Positions 1 to 6,930 are shown, counted from the stretch's first letter. The stretch: 23,722 bases of DNA from Fimenecus sp964614605 (GCA_964614605.1 CAZTLU010000022.1:1-23722); one strand, 5' to 3'. Made by a program: numbers and translations. Notes: generated by a model from the sequence alone, not told the origin.

Positions 1-147
1 ACTGCCGATATATTTTGTAATAACAATCTCTTCATCAACAATTTCATAAGAAAAACTGCCATAATTAAGAGCAAAAGACGGCATTGCAGATGTAAAGAGG
101 CATATCAATATTGCAATTGAAATCAAGATTGAAATTGCTTTTTTCAT
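1..147 (-). CDS. Secreted protein N-terminus, probably leucine-rich-repeat (BspA-like) type; runs off the window
   Basis: This reading frame is open from an ATG at 147 to the window edge (49 codons) and is partial at its C-terminus. Residues 1-26 form a Sec signal peptide: MKK start, a hydrophobic run of Ile/Leu/Ala, then a small-residue end (SAMPSFA). The mature part begins LNYGSFSYEIVDEEIVITKY. That pattern, Tyr-Glu-Ile-Val-Asp-x-Glu followed by V/I-T-I/K and Tyr, is typical of the start of LRR_5/BspA-like repeat proteins in gut Clostridia. This is recognition by pattern and too little is present to be certain. An AAGGAC ribosome binding site lies about 10 bases upstream of the ATG. The promoter at 179-207 resembles the one in front of uxuA, so the protein may be co-regulated with uronate use. 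Confidence 0.6.
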   Translation of the reverse strand, partial: MKKAISILISIAILICLFTSAMPSFALNYGSFSYEIVDEEIVITKYIGS

Positions 148-178
148 TTCTGCACCGTCCTTTAAGTCATATATAAAT

Positions 179-207
179 ATTGTAACATTAAATAGAGTTT
201 ATTGCAA
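179..207 (-). promoter_or_regulatory. Sigma-A-type promoter for the secreted LRR-like gene
   Basis: On the minus strand there is a -35 TTGCAA (202-207), a 17-base spacer and a -10 TACAAT (179-184), about 30 bases before the start codon at 147. The -35, the spacer length and most spacer bases match the uxuA promoter at 4591-4619 (13 of 17 spacer positions by eye). The left half-site of the uxuA palindrome is degenerate here. Confidence 0.65.
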
Positions 208-210
208 TAG

Positions 211-242
211 AAAAAAGTAGGGGACGGTGCCTACACCGTCCC
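211..242 (-). terminator. Probable intrinsic terminator of the uronate operon (within a palindromic repeat)
   Basis: The perfect 9-bp stem GGGACGGTG/CACCGTCCC (221-229 with 234-242) has a 4-base loop and, on the minus strand, is followed by TACTTTTTTC. Stem plus T-run downstream of eda makes an intrinsic terminator. It is formed by the left half of the repeat at 217-291. Confidence 0.6.
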
Positions 243-291
243 GCAAGTTAATATCATATTTATTCGGGTCGATGTGGGCATCGACCCCTAC
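217..291. repeat. MITE-like double-hairpin repeat
   Basis: The 75-base unit is bounded by the inverted 7-mers GTAGGGG (217-223) and CCCCTAC (285-291). It contains two perfect 9-bp hairpins with 4-base loops: GGGACGGTG/CACCGTCCC (221-242) and GGGTCGATG/CATCGACCC (266-287). An AT-rich spacer separates them. The modular structure suggests a small non-coding palindromic repeat spread in the genome. No transposase is inside it. Confidence 0.7.
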
Positions 292-313
292 ATTTTTAAT
301 TGTTTAAGTTGAT

Positions 314-970
314 TTATTTGCCGGCAAGTTCTGCACGAGCAAGCTTAATGTTTTCTACGAAGCGTTTACCTGTTTCAGTAATCTTCTTGTAGTCGCCTGT
401 CTTTGCACCTGCTGTGAGTGATGAGCCTGCGCCAACTGCTACGGCACCTGCTTTAATCCATTCACCAACATTGTCAGCATCAACACCGCCTGTAGGCATC
501 ATCTTTGCATAAGGAATAGGGCCCTTGATATCCTTGATAATCTTCGGACCAAAGAGGTCTGCGGGGAATACCTTGAGAATATCTGCGCCGTTTTCCATAG
601 CAAGAAGGCCCTCGCGAACTGTCATAATACCCGGCATCATGGGAACTCTGTAACGGTTGCAAAGCTTGAGAGTTTCAAGGTCAAGTGCGGGACTTACGAT
701 GTACTCTGCACCTGAAAGCATAGCAATTCTTGCAGTTGCCGCATCAAGAACTGTACCTGCACCGAGGATAATTTCTTCGGGAGTGTACCTCTTTGCAAGC
801 TCTTCGATAACCTTGTCAGCGTGAGGAACTGTGAATGTAAGCTCAATTGCAGCCACGCCACCCTCAATACAAGCATCAGTAATTCTGATAGCCTGGTCAA
901 CTGTTTCTGCACGGACAACAGCTACGATACCGCAGTCCTGAATTCGGGTAATGATTTTTTCTTTATCCAT
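314..970 (-). CDS. eda: KDPG/KHG aldolase (2-dehydro-3-deoxy-6-phosphogluconate aldolase)
   Basis: This cytosolic class I aldolase cleaves 2-keto-3-deoxy-6-phosphogluconate to pyruvate and glyceraldehyde-3-phosphate, the last step of hexuronate breakdown. The 218-residue length fits the family. Visible signatures are IVAVVR near residue 20, AIELT with the general acid/base Glu43, GAGTV (70-74), MPGIMT (112-117), and LKVFPA with the Schiff-base Lys133, followed by the phosphate-binding MPTGGV (159-163). The ATG at 970 has GGAG about 9 bases upstream. It completes the pathway with kdgK, the SDR reductase and uxuA upstream, but is separated from kdgK by the DUF559 element (1006-1469). Its expression probably depends on read-through across that element. 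Confidence 0.95.
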   Translation of the reverse strand: MDKEKIITRIQDCGIVAVVRAETVDQAIRITDACIEGGVAAIELTFTVPHADKVIEELAKRYTPEEIILGAGTVLDAATARIAMLSGAEYIVSPALDLETLKLCNRYRVPMMPGIMTVREGLLAMENGADILKVFPADLFGPKIIKDIKGPIPYAKMMPTGGVDADNVGEWIKAGAVAVGAGSSLTAGAKTGDYKKITETGKRFVENIKLARAELAGK

Positions 971-1007
971 AATTACATCTCCAAATAATTATAATCAAAA
1001 TACATCC

Positions 1008-1056
1008 CCTCCCTCGTTGAGGGAGGTGTCAAACGCCATGCGTTTGACGGAGGGAG
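1008..1056. repeat. Left palindromic repeat of the DUF559 unit
   Basis: It is made of hairpin CCTCCCTC-gtt-GAGGGAGG (1008-1026), then a perfect 9-bp hairpin GTCAAACGC-cat-GCGTTTGAC (1028-1048), then a lone GAGGGAG arm (1050-1056). The CTCCCTC/GAGGGAG arms also occur in the right copy, while the inner hairpin sequence differs. Confidence 0.75.
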
Positions 1057-1062
1057 TTCATT

Positions 1063-1422
1063 TTACATGACACGAGATTTTACCTCTTTGTCAATTAAAG
1101 AACACACCTCATAGAAATTCTCATCAATTTCAAAATTAGTAAATCTTAAAACCTTGAGATTATTTTTTTCTAAAAATACGGTTCGTCTAGCATCATAATC
1201 CATTTGCTCTTCAAAGAAATGACCACCGCCATCAAGTTCAATAACCAAAGCTGCTTTATAGCAATAAAAGTCAACTATGAAATTATCAATTACCTTTTGG
1301 CGTTGAAAACGAACGGAATAATCCTTTAAAAAATAAAACCATAATTTTCTTTCCCAAGGAGTTGCATTTTTACGAAGTTCTTTTGCATAAGGAATTAACT
1401 TGCTATTATATGGTAATGACAT
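1063..1422 (-). CDS. DUF559 domain protein, predicted Vsr-like/PD-(D/E)XK-type endonuclease
   Basis: This 119-residue single-domain protein matches the DUF559 family, related in fold to the very-short-patch repair nuclease. It shows an N-terminal ARK-like helix with Trp23-Glu24-Arg25, an FxRQKVIxxFIVDFYC strand with Asp51, then LVIELDGGGH with Glu62, Asp64 and His68 as likely metal-site residues, and a C-terminal VLRFTNFEI strand. The full length suggests an intact enzyme. Its DNA target is unknown. The start at 1422 is preceded by GAGGGAG 4 bases away, and this ribosome binding site is part of the right palindromic repeat, so the repeat seems to supply translation initiation. It interrupts a uronate operon and has no obvious role in that pathway. 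The domain call is firm; activity is inferred. Confidence 0.85.
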   Translation of the reverse strand: MSLPYNSKLIPYAKELRKNATPWERKLWFYFLKDYSVRFQRQKVIDNFIVDFYCYKAALVIELDGGGHFFEEQMDYDARRTVFLEKNNLKVLRFTNFEIDENFYEVCSLIDKEVKSRVM

Positions 1423-1426
1423 TTTA

Positions 1427-1468
1427 CTCCCTCAGTCTGCTTCGCAGACAGCTCCCTCAAAGAGGGAG
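1427..1468. repeat. Right palindromic repeat of the DUF559 unit
   Basis: It is made of CTCCCTC (1427-1433), the perfect 6-bp hairpin GTCTGC-ttc-GCAGAC (1435-1449), and hairpin CTCCCTC-aaa-GAGGGAG (1452-1468). The module order is the mirror image of the left copy, with a different inner stem that still pairs perfectly. Confidence 0.75.
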
Positions 1469-1494
1469 CGGAATGGTTTGCGTTTTATTTGAGT

Positions 1495-2592
1495 TTATCT
1501 CTGTACTCTTGCACCTGAGCCTTTAACGATGTTCTCTACTTCTTTAAGTGAAGCCATTGATGTGTCACCGGGAGTTGTCATTGCAAGTGCGCCGTGTGCA
1601 ACGCCGTAGTTAACTGCAGTCTGTGCGTCTTCTGTTGTCATAAGTCCGTAAATAAGACCTGATGCGAAGCTATCGCCACCGCCTACGCGGTCAAGAATTT
1701 CAAGGCCGGGAAGCTCAAGTCCCTTGTGAACCTTACCGTCTGCATAGCAGATTGCTGACCAGTCGTTAACTGTTGCAGTTTTAACTGTACGAAGAGTTGT
1801 TGCGATAACCTTGAAGTTAGGATAAACCTTAACAACCTCTTCAAGCATCTTGTAGTAGCCCTCAATGTTGAGCTCCTTAAGATTTTCGTCATTACCCTCA
1901 ATCTCAAAGCCAAGACAAGCTGTGAAATCTTCTTCGTTACCAATCATAACGTCGATATACTTTGCGATTTCCTTATTAACTTCCTGTGCCTTTGCCTTAC
2001 CGCCGATATCGTTCCAAAGAGATGGACGATAGTTAAGGTCGTAAGAAACGATTGTGCCGTACTTTTTAGCAGTCTTAACTGCTTCGATAGCAACCTCTGC
2101 GGTTGTTTCTGAAAGTGCAGCGAAAATACCGCCTGTATGCAACCAACGAACGCCGAGAGTACCGAAGATGTAATCCCAATCAATATCTCCGGGCTTTAAC
2201 TGTGCAACTGCAGTGTTGCCGCGGTCTGAAACACCAACTGCGCCACGGATACCGTATCCGCGCTCTGTAAAGTTAAGACCGTTACGAACTGTTCTGCCGA
2301 TACCGTCATATTTAGCCCATTTGATAAGAGATGTGTCAACACCGCCCTGAAGAATAAAGTCTTCAAGAAGACGGCCAACCTCGTTGTCTGCAAATGCAGT
2401 TACAACTGCGGTTTTAAGTCCGAAGCAACGGCGAAGTCCGCGGGCAACATTATATTCGCCGCCGCCTTCCCAAGCTCTGAATGAGCGGGCAGTTTTGATT
2501 CTGCCCTCGCCCGGGTCAAGACGAAGCATAATTTCGCCCAAGGAAATCATATCAAATGTGCAATCTTCTTTTTTTCTTAAATTTAAATTCAT
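1495..2592 (-). CDS. kdgK: 2-dehydro-3-deoxygluconate kinase, PfkB family
   Basis: This cytosolic kinase phosphorylates 2-keto-3-deoxygluconate to the 6-phosphate using ATP. The 365-residue protein shows PfkB-family marks: an N-terminal SLGEIMLR strand (17-24), the substrate-binding WEGGGEYNVA (41-50), DLNYRP (185-190), NEED (219-222), and the C-terminal signature DRVGGGDSFASG (301-312) with catalytic Asp307 and the anion hole. Length and order fit the KdgK subgroup, and the operon context (uxuA and the SDR upstream, eda downstream) fixes the substrate better than the motifs do. The ATG at 2592 has GGAGGT about 9 bases upstream. The gap to the SDR gene is 49 bases without a strong promoter, so it should be co-transcribed. 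Confidence 0.9.
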   Translation of the reverse strand: MNLNLRKKEDCTFDMISLGEIMLRLDPGEGRIKTARSFRAWEGGGEYNVARGLRRCFGLKTAVVTAFADNEVGRLLEDFILQGGVDTSLIKWAKYDGIGRTVRNGLNFTERGYGIRGAVGVSDRGNTAVAQLKPGDIDWDYIFGTLGVRWLHTGGIFAALSETTAEVAIEAVKTAKKYGTIVSYDLNYRPSLWNDIGGKAKAQEVNKEIAKYIDVMIGNEEDFTACLGFEIEGNDENLKELNIEGYYKMLEEVVKVYPNFKVIATTLRTVKTATVNDWSAICYADGKVHKGLELPGLEILDRVGGGDSFASGLIYGLMTTEDAQTAVNYGVAHGALAMTTPGDTSMASLKEVENIVKGSGARVQR

Positions 2593-2641
2593 AGTAAATT
2601 ACCTCCAAAGGTTCATCACTTATCTTATTAAAAACTACTGA

Positions 2642-3490
2642 TTAAACACCACTATATGCGGAGAAGCCACCGTCAACACAGATACTTGTACCTGTGATGA
2701 AGCCTGAATATGCTTCGTCACAAAGGAACATCAAAGCACCTGTAAGCTCTTCTGATTCGCCGAAGCGCTTCATAGGAGTTGCGTTAAGAATCTTCTTGCT
2801 GCGCTCTGTTGGTGTGCCGTCTTCATTCCAGAGAAGTGTCTTATTCTGGTTTGTTGAGAAGAAGCCCGGTGCAATAGCATTTACACGGATACCAACATCT
2901 GCAAAATGAACTGCCATAAACTCTGTGAAGTTCTTAACTGCCGCTTTAGCCGCTGAATATGCAGGGATTTTTGTAAGAGGACGATAAGCATTCATTGATG
3001 TGATATTGATGATGCAGGTGTTCTCTTTTTCAGCCATATCGCGTGCAAAAACCTGTGTAGGAATAAGAGTACCAAGGAAGTTAAGATTGAAAACGAATGA
3101 AATTCCGTTTGCATCAAGGTCAAAGAATGTCTTGATATTCTCGTCTTTCTCGATGAGGTCAATCTTTTCAAGAGTTTCTTTTGTTGTAGTTCCCTTGGGG
3201 TTGTTTCCGCCTGCACCGTTGAGAAGAATGTCGCAAGTGCCAAGCTTTTCTTTGATAACATTGCGTGCATTTTCCATACTCTCTTTTTCGAGAACATTAC
3301 AGCCTACTGCGATAGCAACACCACCGTTAGCGTTGATTTCGTCAGCAACTGCTTGAGCCGCTGCTTCATTAAGGTCAAGAATTGCAACCTTAACACCCTG
3401 CTTTGCAAGTGACTTTGCGAAATCTGCGCAAAGAACTCCGCCGCCGCCTGTAACAACTGCTACTCTGCCTTTTAAATTCTCGTGAATCAT
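2642..3490 (-). CDS. uxuB: SDR-family D-mannonate oxidoreductase (fructuronate reductase)
   Basis: This short-chain dehydrogenase/reductase most likely interconverts D-fructuronate and D-mannonate with NAD(P)H in the cytosol. It shows a Rossmann glycine motif TGGGGVL (14-20), NGAGGN (91-96), catalytic Ser165 and the YxxxK pair Tyr178/Lys182, and an IAPGFF segment after the active site. The C-terminus keeps GxxxCVDGGF. I chose the ATG at 3490 rather than the upstream in-frame ATG at 3520, because AAAGGAAG lies 8-9 bases upstream and this start follows the uxuA stop codon by one base, which suggests translational coupling. The substrate is inferred from the uxuA neighbour and resemblance to the SDR-type UxuB of Bacillus. 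It is not the longer polyol-dehydrogenase type found in E. coli. Confidence 0.82.
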   Translation of the reverse strand: MIHENLKGRVAVVTGGGGVLCADFAKSLAKQGVKVAILDLNEAAAQAVADEINANGGVAIAVGCNVLEKESMENARNVIKEKLGTCDILLNGAGGNNPKGTTTKETLEKIDLIEKDENIKTFFDLDANGISFVFNLNFLGTLIPTQVFARDMAEKENTCIINITSMNAYRPLTKIPAYSAAKAAVKNFTEFMAVHFADVGIRVNAIAPGFFSTNQNKTLLWNEDGTPTERSKKILNATPMKRFGESEELTGALMFLCDEAYSGFITGTSICVDGGFSAYSGV

Positions 3491-3491
3491 A

Positions 3492-4538
3492 TTATTTACT
3501 TCCTTTCTCAACTGCTTCAAACAAGCCGTTTATGTATGTAGCACCAAGGGCTCTGTCGAAAAGGCCGTAACCGGGTTTTCCTGTTTCGCCCCAAATCATT
3601 CTGCCGTGGTCAGGACGAACATATCCGTCAAAGCCCGTATCCACAAGTGCCTTGACTACCTCATACATATCAAGACTACCGCAATTTGAAATATGTCCGC
3701 TTTCTTCAAAGCTTCCGTCTTCCATAATCAAAATGTTTCTGATATGCATAAATGCAATTCTGTTCATTGCACTATATTTTCTAATCATTTTTACAACATC
3801 ATTTGATTTTGCGCAACCCAATGAGCCGGTGCAAAGGCAAAGACTGTTTGCCTCACTATCAACAAGCTTTAACATTCTGTCAATGTTTTCTTCGCAAGTG
3901 ATAATTCTTGGAATTCCGAAAATCGGATATGGCGGGTCATCGGGGTGGATTGCCATTTTTACGCCACATTCCTCAGCAACGGGAATAACTTTTTTAAGAA
4001 ATTTTTCAAGATTTTTCCAAAGTCCCTCTTCGCCAAGCTCGCCATAAGCGGAAATTAATTCTCTGACCTCTTCTTGACTATAACTCGAATCCCAACCCGG
4101 AAGATGAATGTCATCTTTAAGCGGGTCAAGACCCTTCATCTGTTCCCAATACATAACAAGACTTGTTGAACCATCCTCTGCCTCTTTATCAAGCTGTGTA
4201 CGAGTCCAGTCAAAAACAGGCATAAAGTTATATGTTACACATTTAATTCCATATTTCGCACAACGACGGATATTTTCACAATAAACCTCTAAAAGCTCGT
4301 CAACATTATCTCTGCCAAGCTTAATGTTTTCGTGCACGGGAATTGATTCAACAACATCAAAAACAAGACCGTTTTGTTCGCATTGCTTTACCATTTTTTC
4401 GATTGATTCTTCCGGCCAAACCTCACCCGGTTTTACGTCATAAACGGCACTGACAATGCTTTTCATATTTGGAATCTGACGAATGTATTGCAATGATATC
4501 GGGTCACTTTCGCCATACCAACGGAATGACATTTTCAT
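3492..4538 (-). CDS. uxuA: Mannonate dehydratase
   Basis: This metal-dependent TIM-barrel enzyme dehydrates D-mannonate to 2-keto-3-deoxygluconate. The 348 residues match the family length. Recognisable segments are the N-terminal FRWYGESDPISLQYIRQIP (5-23), VVESIPVHENIKLG (62-75), YNFMPVFDWTRT (103-114), the conserved AIHPDDPPYPIFGIPRI (196-212) around the metal/substrate site, and a C-terminal RPDHGRMIWGE. The ATG at 4538 follows GGAGG by 8-9 bases. It is the first gene of the operon. The promoter at 4591-4619 overlaps a perfect palindrome that looks like an operator. Uronate isomerase and a transporter are not in the window. Confidence 0.95.
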   Translation of the reverse strand: MKMSFRWYGESDPISLQYIRQIPNMKSIVSAVYDVKPGEVWPEESIEKMVKQCEQNGLVFDVVESIPVHENIKLGRDNVDELLEVYCENIRRCAKYGIKCVTYNFMPVFDWTRTQLDKEAEDGSTSLVMYWEQMKGLDPLKDDIHLPGWDSSYSQEEVRELISAYGELGEEGLWKNLEKFLKKVIPVAEECGVKMAIHPDDPPYPIFGIPRIITCEENIDRMLKLVDSEANSLCLCTGSLGCAKSNDVVKMIRKYSAMNRIAFMHIRNILIMEDGSFEESGHISNCGSLDMYEVVKALVDTGFDGYVRPDHGRMIWGETGKPGYGLFDRALGATYINGLFEAVEKGSK

Positions 4539-4590
4539 ATTTTTTTCCTCCTTATGTTCAAATATAGTATAACACTACTTTTTCATTTCT

Positions 4591-4619
4591 ATTTTAACAT
4601 TGCATATTGTTTATTGCAA
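4591..4619 (-). promoter_or_regulatory. Promoter of the uxuA operon
   Basis: On the minus strand there is a -35 TTGCAA (4614-4619), a 17-base spacer and a -10 TAAAAT (4591-4596). Transcription would begin near 4583, giving a leader of about 45 bases before uxuA. Confidence 0.7.
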
Positions 4620-4622
4620 TGT
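4597..4622. promoter_or_regulatory. Candidate operator palindrome in the uxuA promoter
   Basis: ACATTGCA (4597-4604) and TGCAATGT (4615-4622) form a perfect 8-bp inverted repeat with a 10-base spacer. It covers the promoter spacer and the -35 box, so a bound repressor would block RNA polymerase. The regulator is unknown; GntR, LacI or similar uronate regulators are possible. None is encoded nearby apart from the XRE gene at 5491. Confidence 0.6.
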
Positions 4623-4674
4623 ATTATTTATTGTAATTTATGTAACATTTTTTAGTTTTTTGTCACATTCAGTT

Positions 4675-5394
4675 TTATTCTTCGGTAAAGTTGGTGTCAT
4701 CTTCCCAATACGCCACATCAAAGGGGTCTTTATCGGGGTCATAAACATCCCACAACTCGTGTTCAAATTCTGCAGGTTGTGTGGGGCACTCGGCAATGGC
4801 TTCAACCTTCATTCCCCTTGACCAGATTGACGGGTCAATGCGGATTGTGTAACCGCAACAAGACGGTGTGAGCCACTCGTGCATTGGTGCTTCGGGCAAA
4901 GCGTAAGTCTGCATAAGTGACATTATAACACCACCGTGGGTGATGACCGCAGTGTTTTTCACGCCTGAACGAATTACACCATCAACAATTTTTTCAAAGC
5001 AGGCACAAATTCTGTAATTAAAACGCACCTGACTGTCGCCAAAGGGAGCAGCTTTATTGGGATTAGTGCCTGCAAGCCACTCTGCGAAATCCTCATCGTC
5101 CTGCAATTCCTCGGCAGTTTTGCCCTCGAATTCACCGAAGTCGTATTCACGCAAATCGTCTAAAATTATGGGATTTTTGTCGGGATAAATGGCTTTTGCA
5201 GTTTCAAGACATCTTTTTAAGGGGCTTGAAAACACTGCGTCAACCTCGGGGTAATCGCCGTAATTTTCCATAATATCTTTAAGCTGTGCCATACCCTCAT
5301 CACACACAGGCTCATCGGTATGGCCGATATATCTGCCCTCAAGATTGCCCTTTGTTACGGCATGGCGGATTAAGTGAATTTGGTAAGTTTTCAT
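4675..5394 (-). CDS. Histidine phosphatase superfamily protein (phosphoglycerate-mutase-like)
   Basis: This branch-1 histidine phosphatase has an unknown small-molecule phosphate substrate. It shows LIRHAVT with the catalytic pair Arg10/His11, FSSPLKRCLET with Arg61, LREYDFGEFEG with the acid Glu83, and ITHGGV with the second catalytic His153. The 239-residue form is longer than typical cobalamin-type phosphatases because of an acidic C-terminal tail rich in Asp/Glu. The ATG at 5394 has AGGAG about 8 bases upstream; the longer in-frame start at 5424 lies in the regulatory region and lacks a site. It is divergent from the XRE regulator and may be controlled by it. No link to the uronate operon downstream is evident. 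Confidence 0.85.
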   Translation of the reverse strand: MKTYQIHLIRHAVTKGNLEGRYIGHTDEPVCDEGMAQLKDIMENYGDYPEVDAVFSSPLKRCLETAKAIYPDKNPIILDDLREYDFGEFEGKTAEELQDDEDFAEWLAGTNPNKAAPFGDSQVRFNYRICACFEKIVDGVIRSGVKNTAVITHGGVIMSLMQTYALPEAPMHEWLTPSCCGYTIRIDPSIWSRGMKVEAIAECPTQPAEFEHELWDVYDPDKDPFDVAYWEDDTNFTEE

Positions 5395-5424
5395 ATTAGG
5401 TCTCCTGAAAATTTGTGAATTCAC

Positions 5425-5475
5425 ACAATATACAAATTGTCGAATTCGGTATATAATCTTTATACATTTTGTATA
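5425..5475. promoter_or_regulatory. Divergent regulatory region with two palindromes, likely XRE operators
   Basis: The 96-base gap between the two divergent start codons holds TATACA-ttt-TGTATA (5461-5475, perfect 6-bp arms) and ACAAT-atacaa-ATTGT (5425-5440, perfect 5-bp arms). A -10-like TATAAT on the plus strand is at 5452-5457, right before the first palindrome. That placement suits autorepression by the adjacent XRE protein. No convincing -35 box was found. Confidence 0.5.
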
Positions 5476-5490
5476 GAAGAAGTGATTTTA

Positions 5491-6114
5491 ATGAGTACAC
5501 CAATTTCTACAAGGCTTGTCTCCTTGAGAAAAGATAAAAATTTAAGTCAGAAAGAAGCGGCTGCTGCTCTCGGGGTTTCGCAGGGACTTTTATCACACTA
5601 CGAAAAGGGAATTCGCGAATGCGGGCTGGATTTCTTATGCCGTGCCGCAACATTTTATGATGTGAGCGCTGACTATCTTTTAGGACTTTCTGATACAAAA
5701 ATGATGTCTGATGCTCTTTTCGCCGAAGACGAAATTCCGCAAGACAGCGAAATAAGAATGAGTACAATTTTTCGTTCATCAGTTTATTTGCTTGACAGAC
5801 TGGGTTCTTTCGGCAGAAACTACGGAAGCAAAATAAGGGCAGTTTACATTCTCACAATTTACAAGATTTATCTTGTAGCTCTCTCGCAAGGTGCTTTACC
5901 CAATCACGAATTGGCGAAGAAAGAGCTTTCGCCGTATCTTTCAACTATCACCATTGACAATATTGTCAACAGCTTGACCTTTGACGGTGACGCCAAGCCA
6001 AAGCGAAGTGAACATCTGCCAAAAACGATGGACACTGTCATCAAAGAAGCAACAAAAATTATTGAAAAGGAAATTGCAAGAATTAACAGAATTGTAAACA
6101 GACAATCAAAGTAA
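5491..6114 (+). CDS. XRE-family transcriptional regulator
   Basis: This 207-residue protein has an N-terminal helix-turn-helix of the Cro/C1 type: residues 8-66 contain LRKDKNLSQKEAAAALGVSQ, LLSHYEKG and ADYLLGLSD, the usual end of the domain. The remaining 140 residues are largely helical, with no domain I recognise; they probably mediate dimerisation or ligand sensing. I chose the ATG at 5491 because the XRE fold starts right there and AAGTGAT is placed just upstream. An earlier in-frame ATG at 5437 would lie upstream of the likely -10. It is divergent from the phosphatase gene, and its 3' end overlaps the rsmI 3' end by 9 bases on the opposite strand. Confidence 0.85.
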   Translation: MSTPISTRLVSLRKDKNLSQKEAAAALGVSQGLLSHYEKGIRECGLDFLCRAATFYDVSADYLLGLSDTKMMSDALFAEDEIPQDSEIRMSTIFRSSVYLLDRLGSFGRNYGSKIRAVYILTIYKIYLVALSQGALPNHELAKKELSPYLSTITIDNIVNSLTFDGDAKPKRSEHLPKTMDTVIKEATKIIEKEIARINRIVNRQSK

Positions 6115-6930
6115 TTCCTTATAGATAACGCTTTTCTTGAAGCCCGTTTCGGCGGCAACGGTTTTTGAAGCCTCGTTGACGCTGACACCTTTATTTACAA
6201 GTTCTTTTGCCAATTCCACAGCCTCTTCTAAAGTAAGGGGCTGTTTTTCTTTTACCTTTTCGGCACCTGCCAAAATAAGCACATATTCACCACGAGGGTT
6301 TTCGATTTCGTAATATTCGATTGCAGTTTTAAGGCTTGTCCGCATAACTGTTTCGTGAATTTTGGTAAGCTCACGGACTATCGCGATTTCACGGTCGCCG
6401 AAATATGCATACATATCGTTAAGAGTCGCCTTTAATTTATGTGGAGCCTCATAGAAAATCATTGTTCGTGTTTCGTTCTTTAATTCTTCAAGATGCTCTT
6501 TACGGCTGGGCTTATTTGTACTTAAAAATCCCTCAAAAGTAAATCGCCCGCTTTCCATTCCGCTGATTGCCAACGCCGTTGCAAATGCAGTTGGACCGGG
6601 TACAGATTCAACGGGAATTCCGTTTTCGTGACAAAGATACACAAGGTCTTGTCCCGGGTCAGAAATGCAGGGCATACCCGCATCTGTTACAATTGCGCAG
6701 GTCTCTCCCTCAAGAATTCTTTTTATAATTATTTCGCCACGCTCACGGCGGTTATGCTCAAAATAACTGATGAGGGGCTTTTTTATATCAAAAAAGTTAA
6801 GTAATTTTGAAGTTACTCGGGTATCCTCGGCGGCGATAAAATCCACACTCGCCAAGGTTTCTTTTGCTCTCGGAGAAAAATCGGACAAATTGCCGATGGG
6901 TGTTCCTACAACATATAATTTGCCACTCAT
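6106..6930 (-). CDS. rsmI: 16S rRNA (cytidine-1402-2'-O)-methyltransferase
   Basis: This enzyme methylates the 2'-O of C1402 in 16S rRNA using S-adenosylmethionine, tuning decoding in the ribosomal P site. The 274 residues match the family. It contains the tetrapyrrole-methylase-type signatures VVGTPIGNLSD (7-17), AAEDTR (33-38), ISYFEHN (54-60), VTDAGMPCISDPG (80-92) and ESVPGPTA (107-114), then IFYEAPHK and a REIAIVRELTKIHE segment. It is the last gene of the rlmB-to-rsmI run and starts 11 bases after the upstream methyltransferase gene ends. The convergent 9-base overlap with the XRE gene means that transcripts of the two may interfere. Confidence 0.95.
   Translation of the reverse strand: MSGKLYVVGTPIGNLSDFSPRAKETLASVDFIAAEDTRVTSKLLNFFDIKKPLISYFEHNRRERGEIIIKRILEGETCAIVTDAGMPCISDPGQDLVYLCHENGIPVESVPGPTAFATALAISGMESGRFTFEGFLSTNKPSRKEHLEELKNETRTMIFYEAPHKLKATLNDMYAYFGDREIAIVRELTKIHETVMRTSLKTAIEYYEIENPRGEYVLILAGAEKVKEKQPLTLEEAVELAKELVNKGVSVNEASKTVAAETGFKKSVIYKELL

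Larger units (their letters stand above)
1006..1469. mobile_element. Candidate mobile unit: DUF559 gene bracketed by inverted palindromic repeats
   Basis: The unit consists of a left palindromic repeat (1008-1056), a DUF559 gene (1063-1422) and a right palindromic repeat (1427-1468) in opposite orientation. The gene almost touches both repeats (6 and 4 bases). The unit sits between kdgK and eda, which encode consecutive pathway steps. This layout suggests one insertion into an existing operon. I see no clear target-site duplication, so mobility is inferred. Confidence 0.55.

Noticed and set aside
985..1050. Possible new promoter for eda created by the DUF559 unit (TTGACA in the left repeat, TATAAT near 990)
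   Set aside because: The two boxes are about 33 bases apart, too far for a sigma-A promoter.
1063..1422. DUF559 gene as part of uronate catabolism
   Set aside because: The nuclease-like residues and flanking inverted repeats point to an inserted unit. All pathway steps from mannonate to pyruvate are covered by the other genes.
3491..3520. Earlier start for the SDR gene at 3520
   Set aside because: It would overlap uxuA by 29 bases. The ATG at 3490 has a good ribosome binding site and fits the Rossmann-fold N-terminus.
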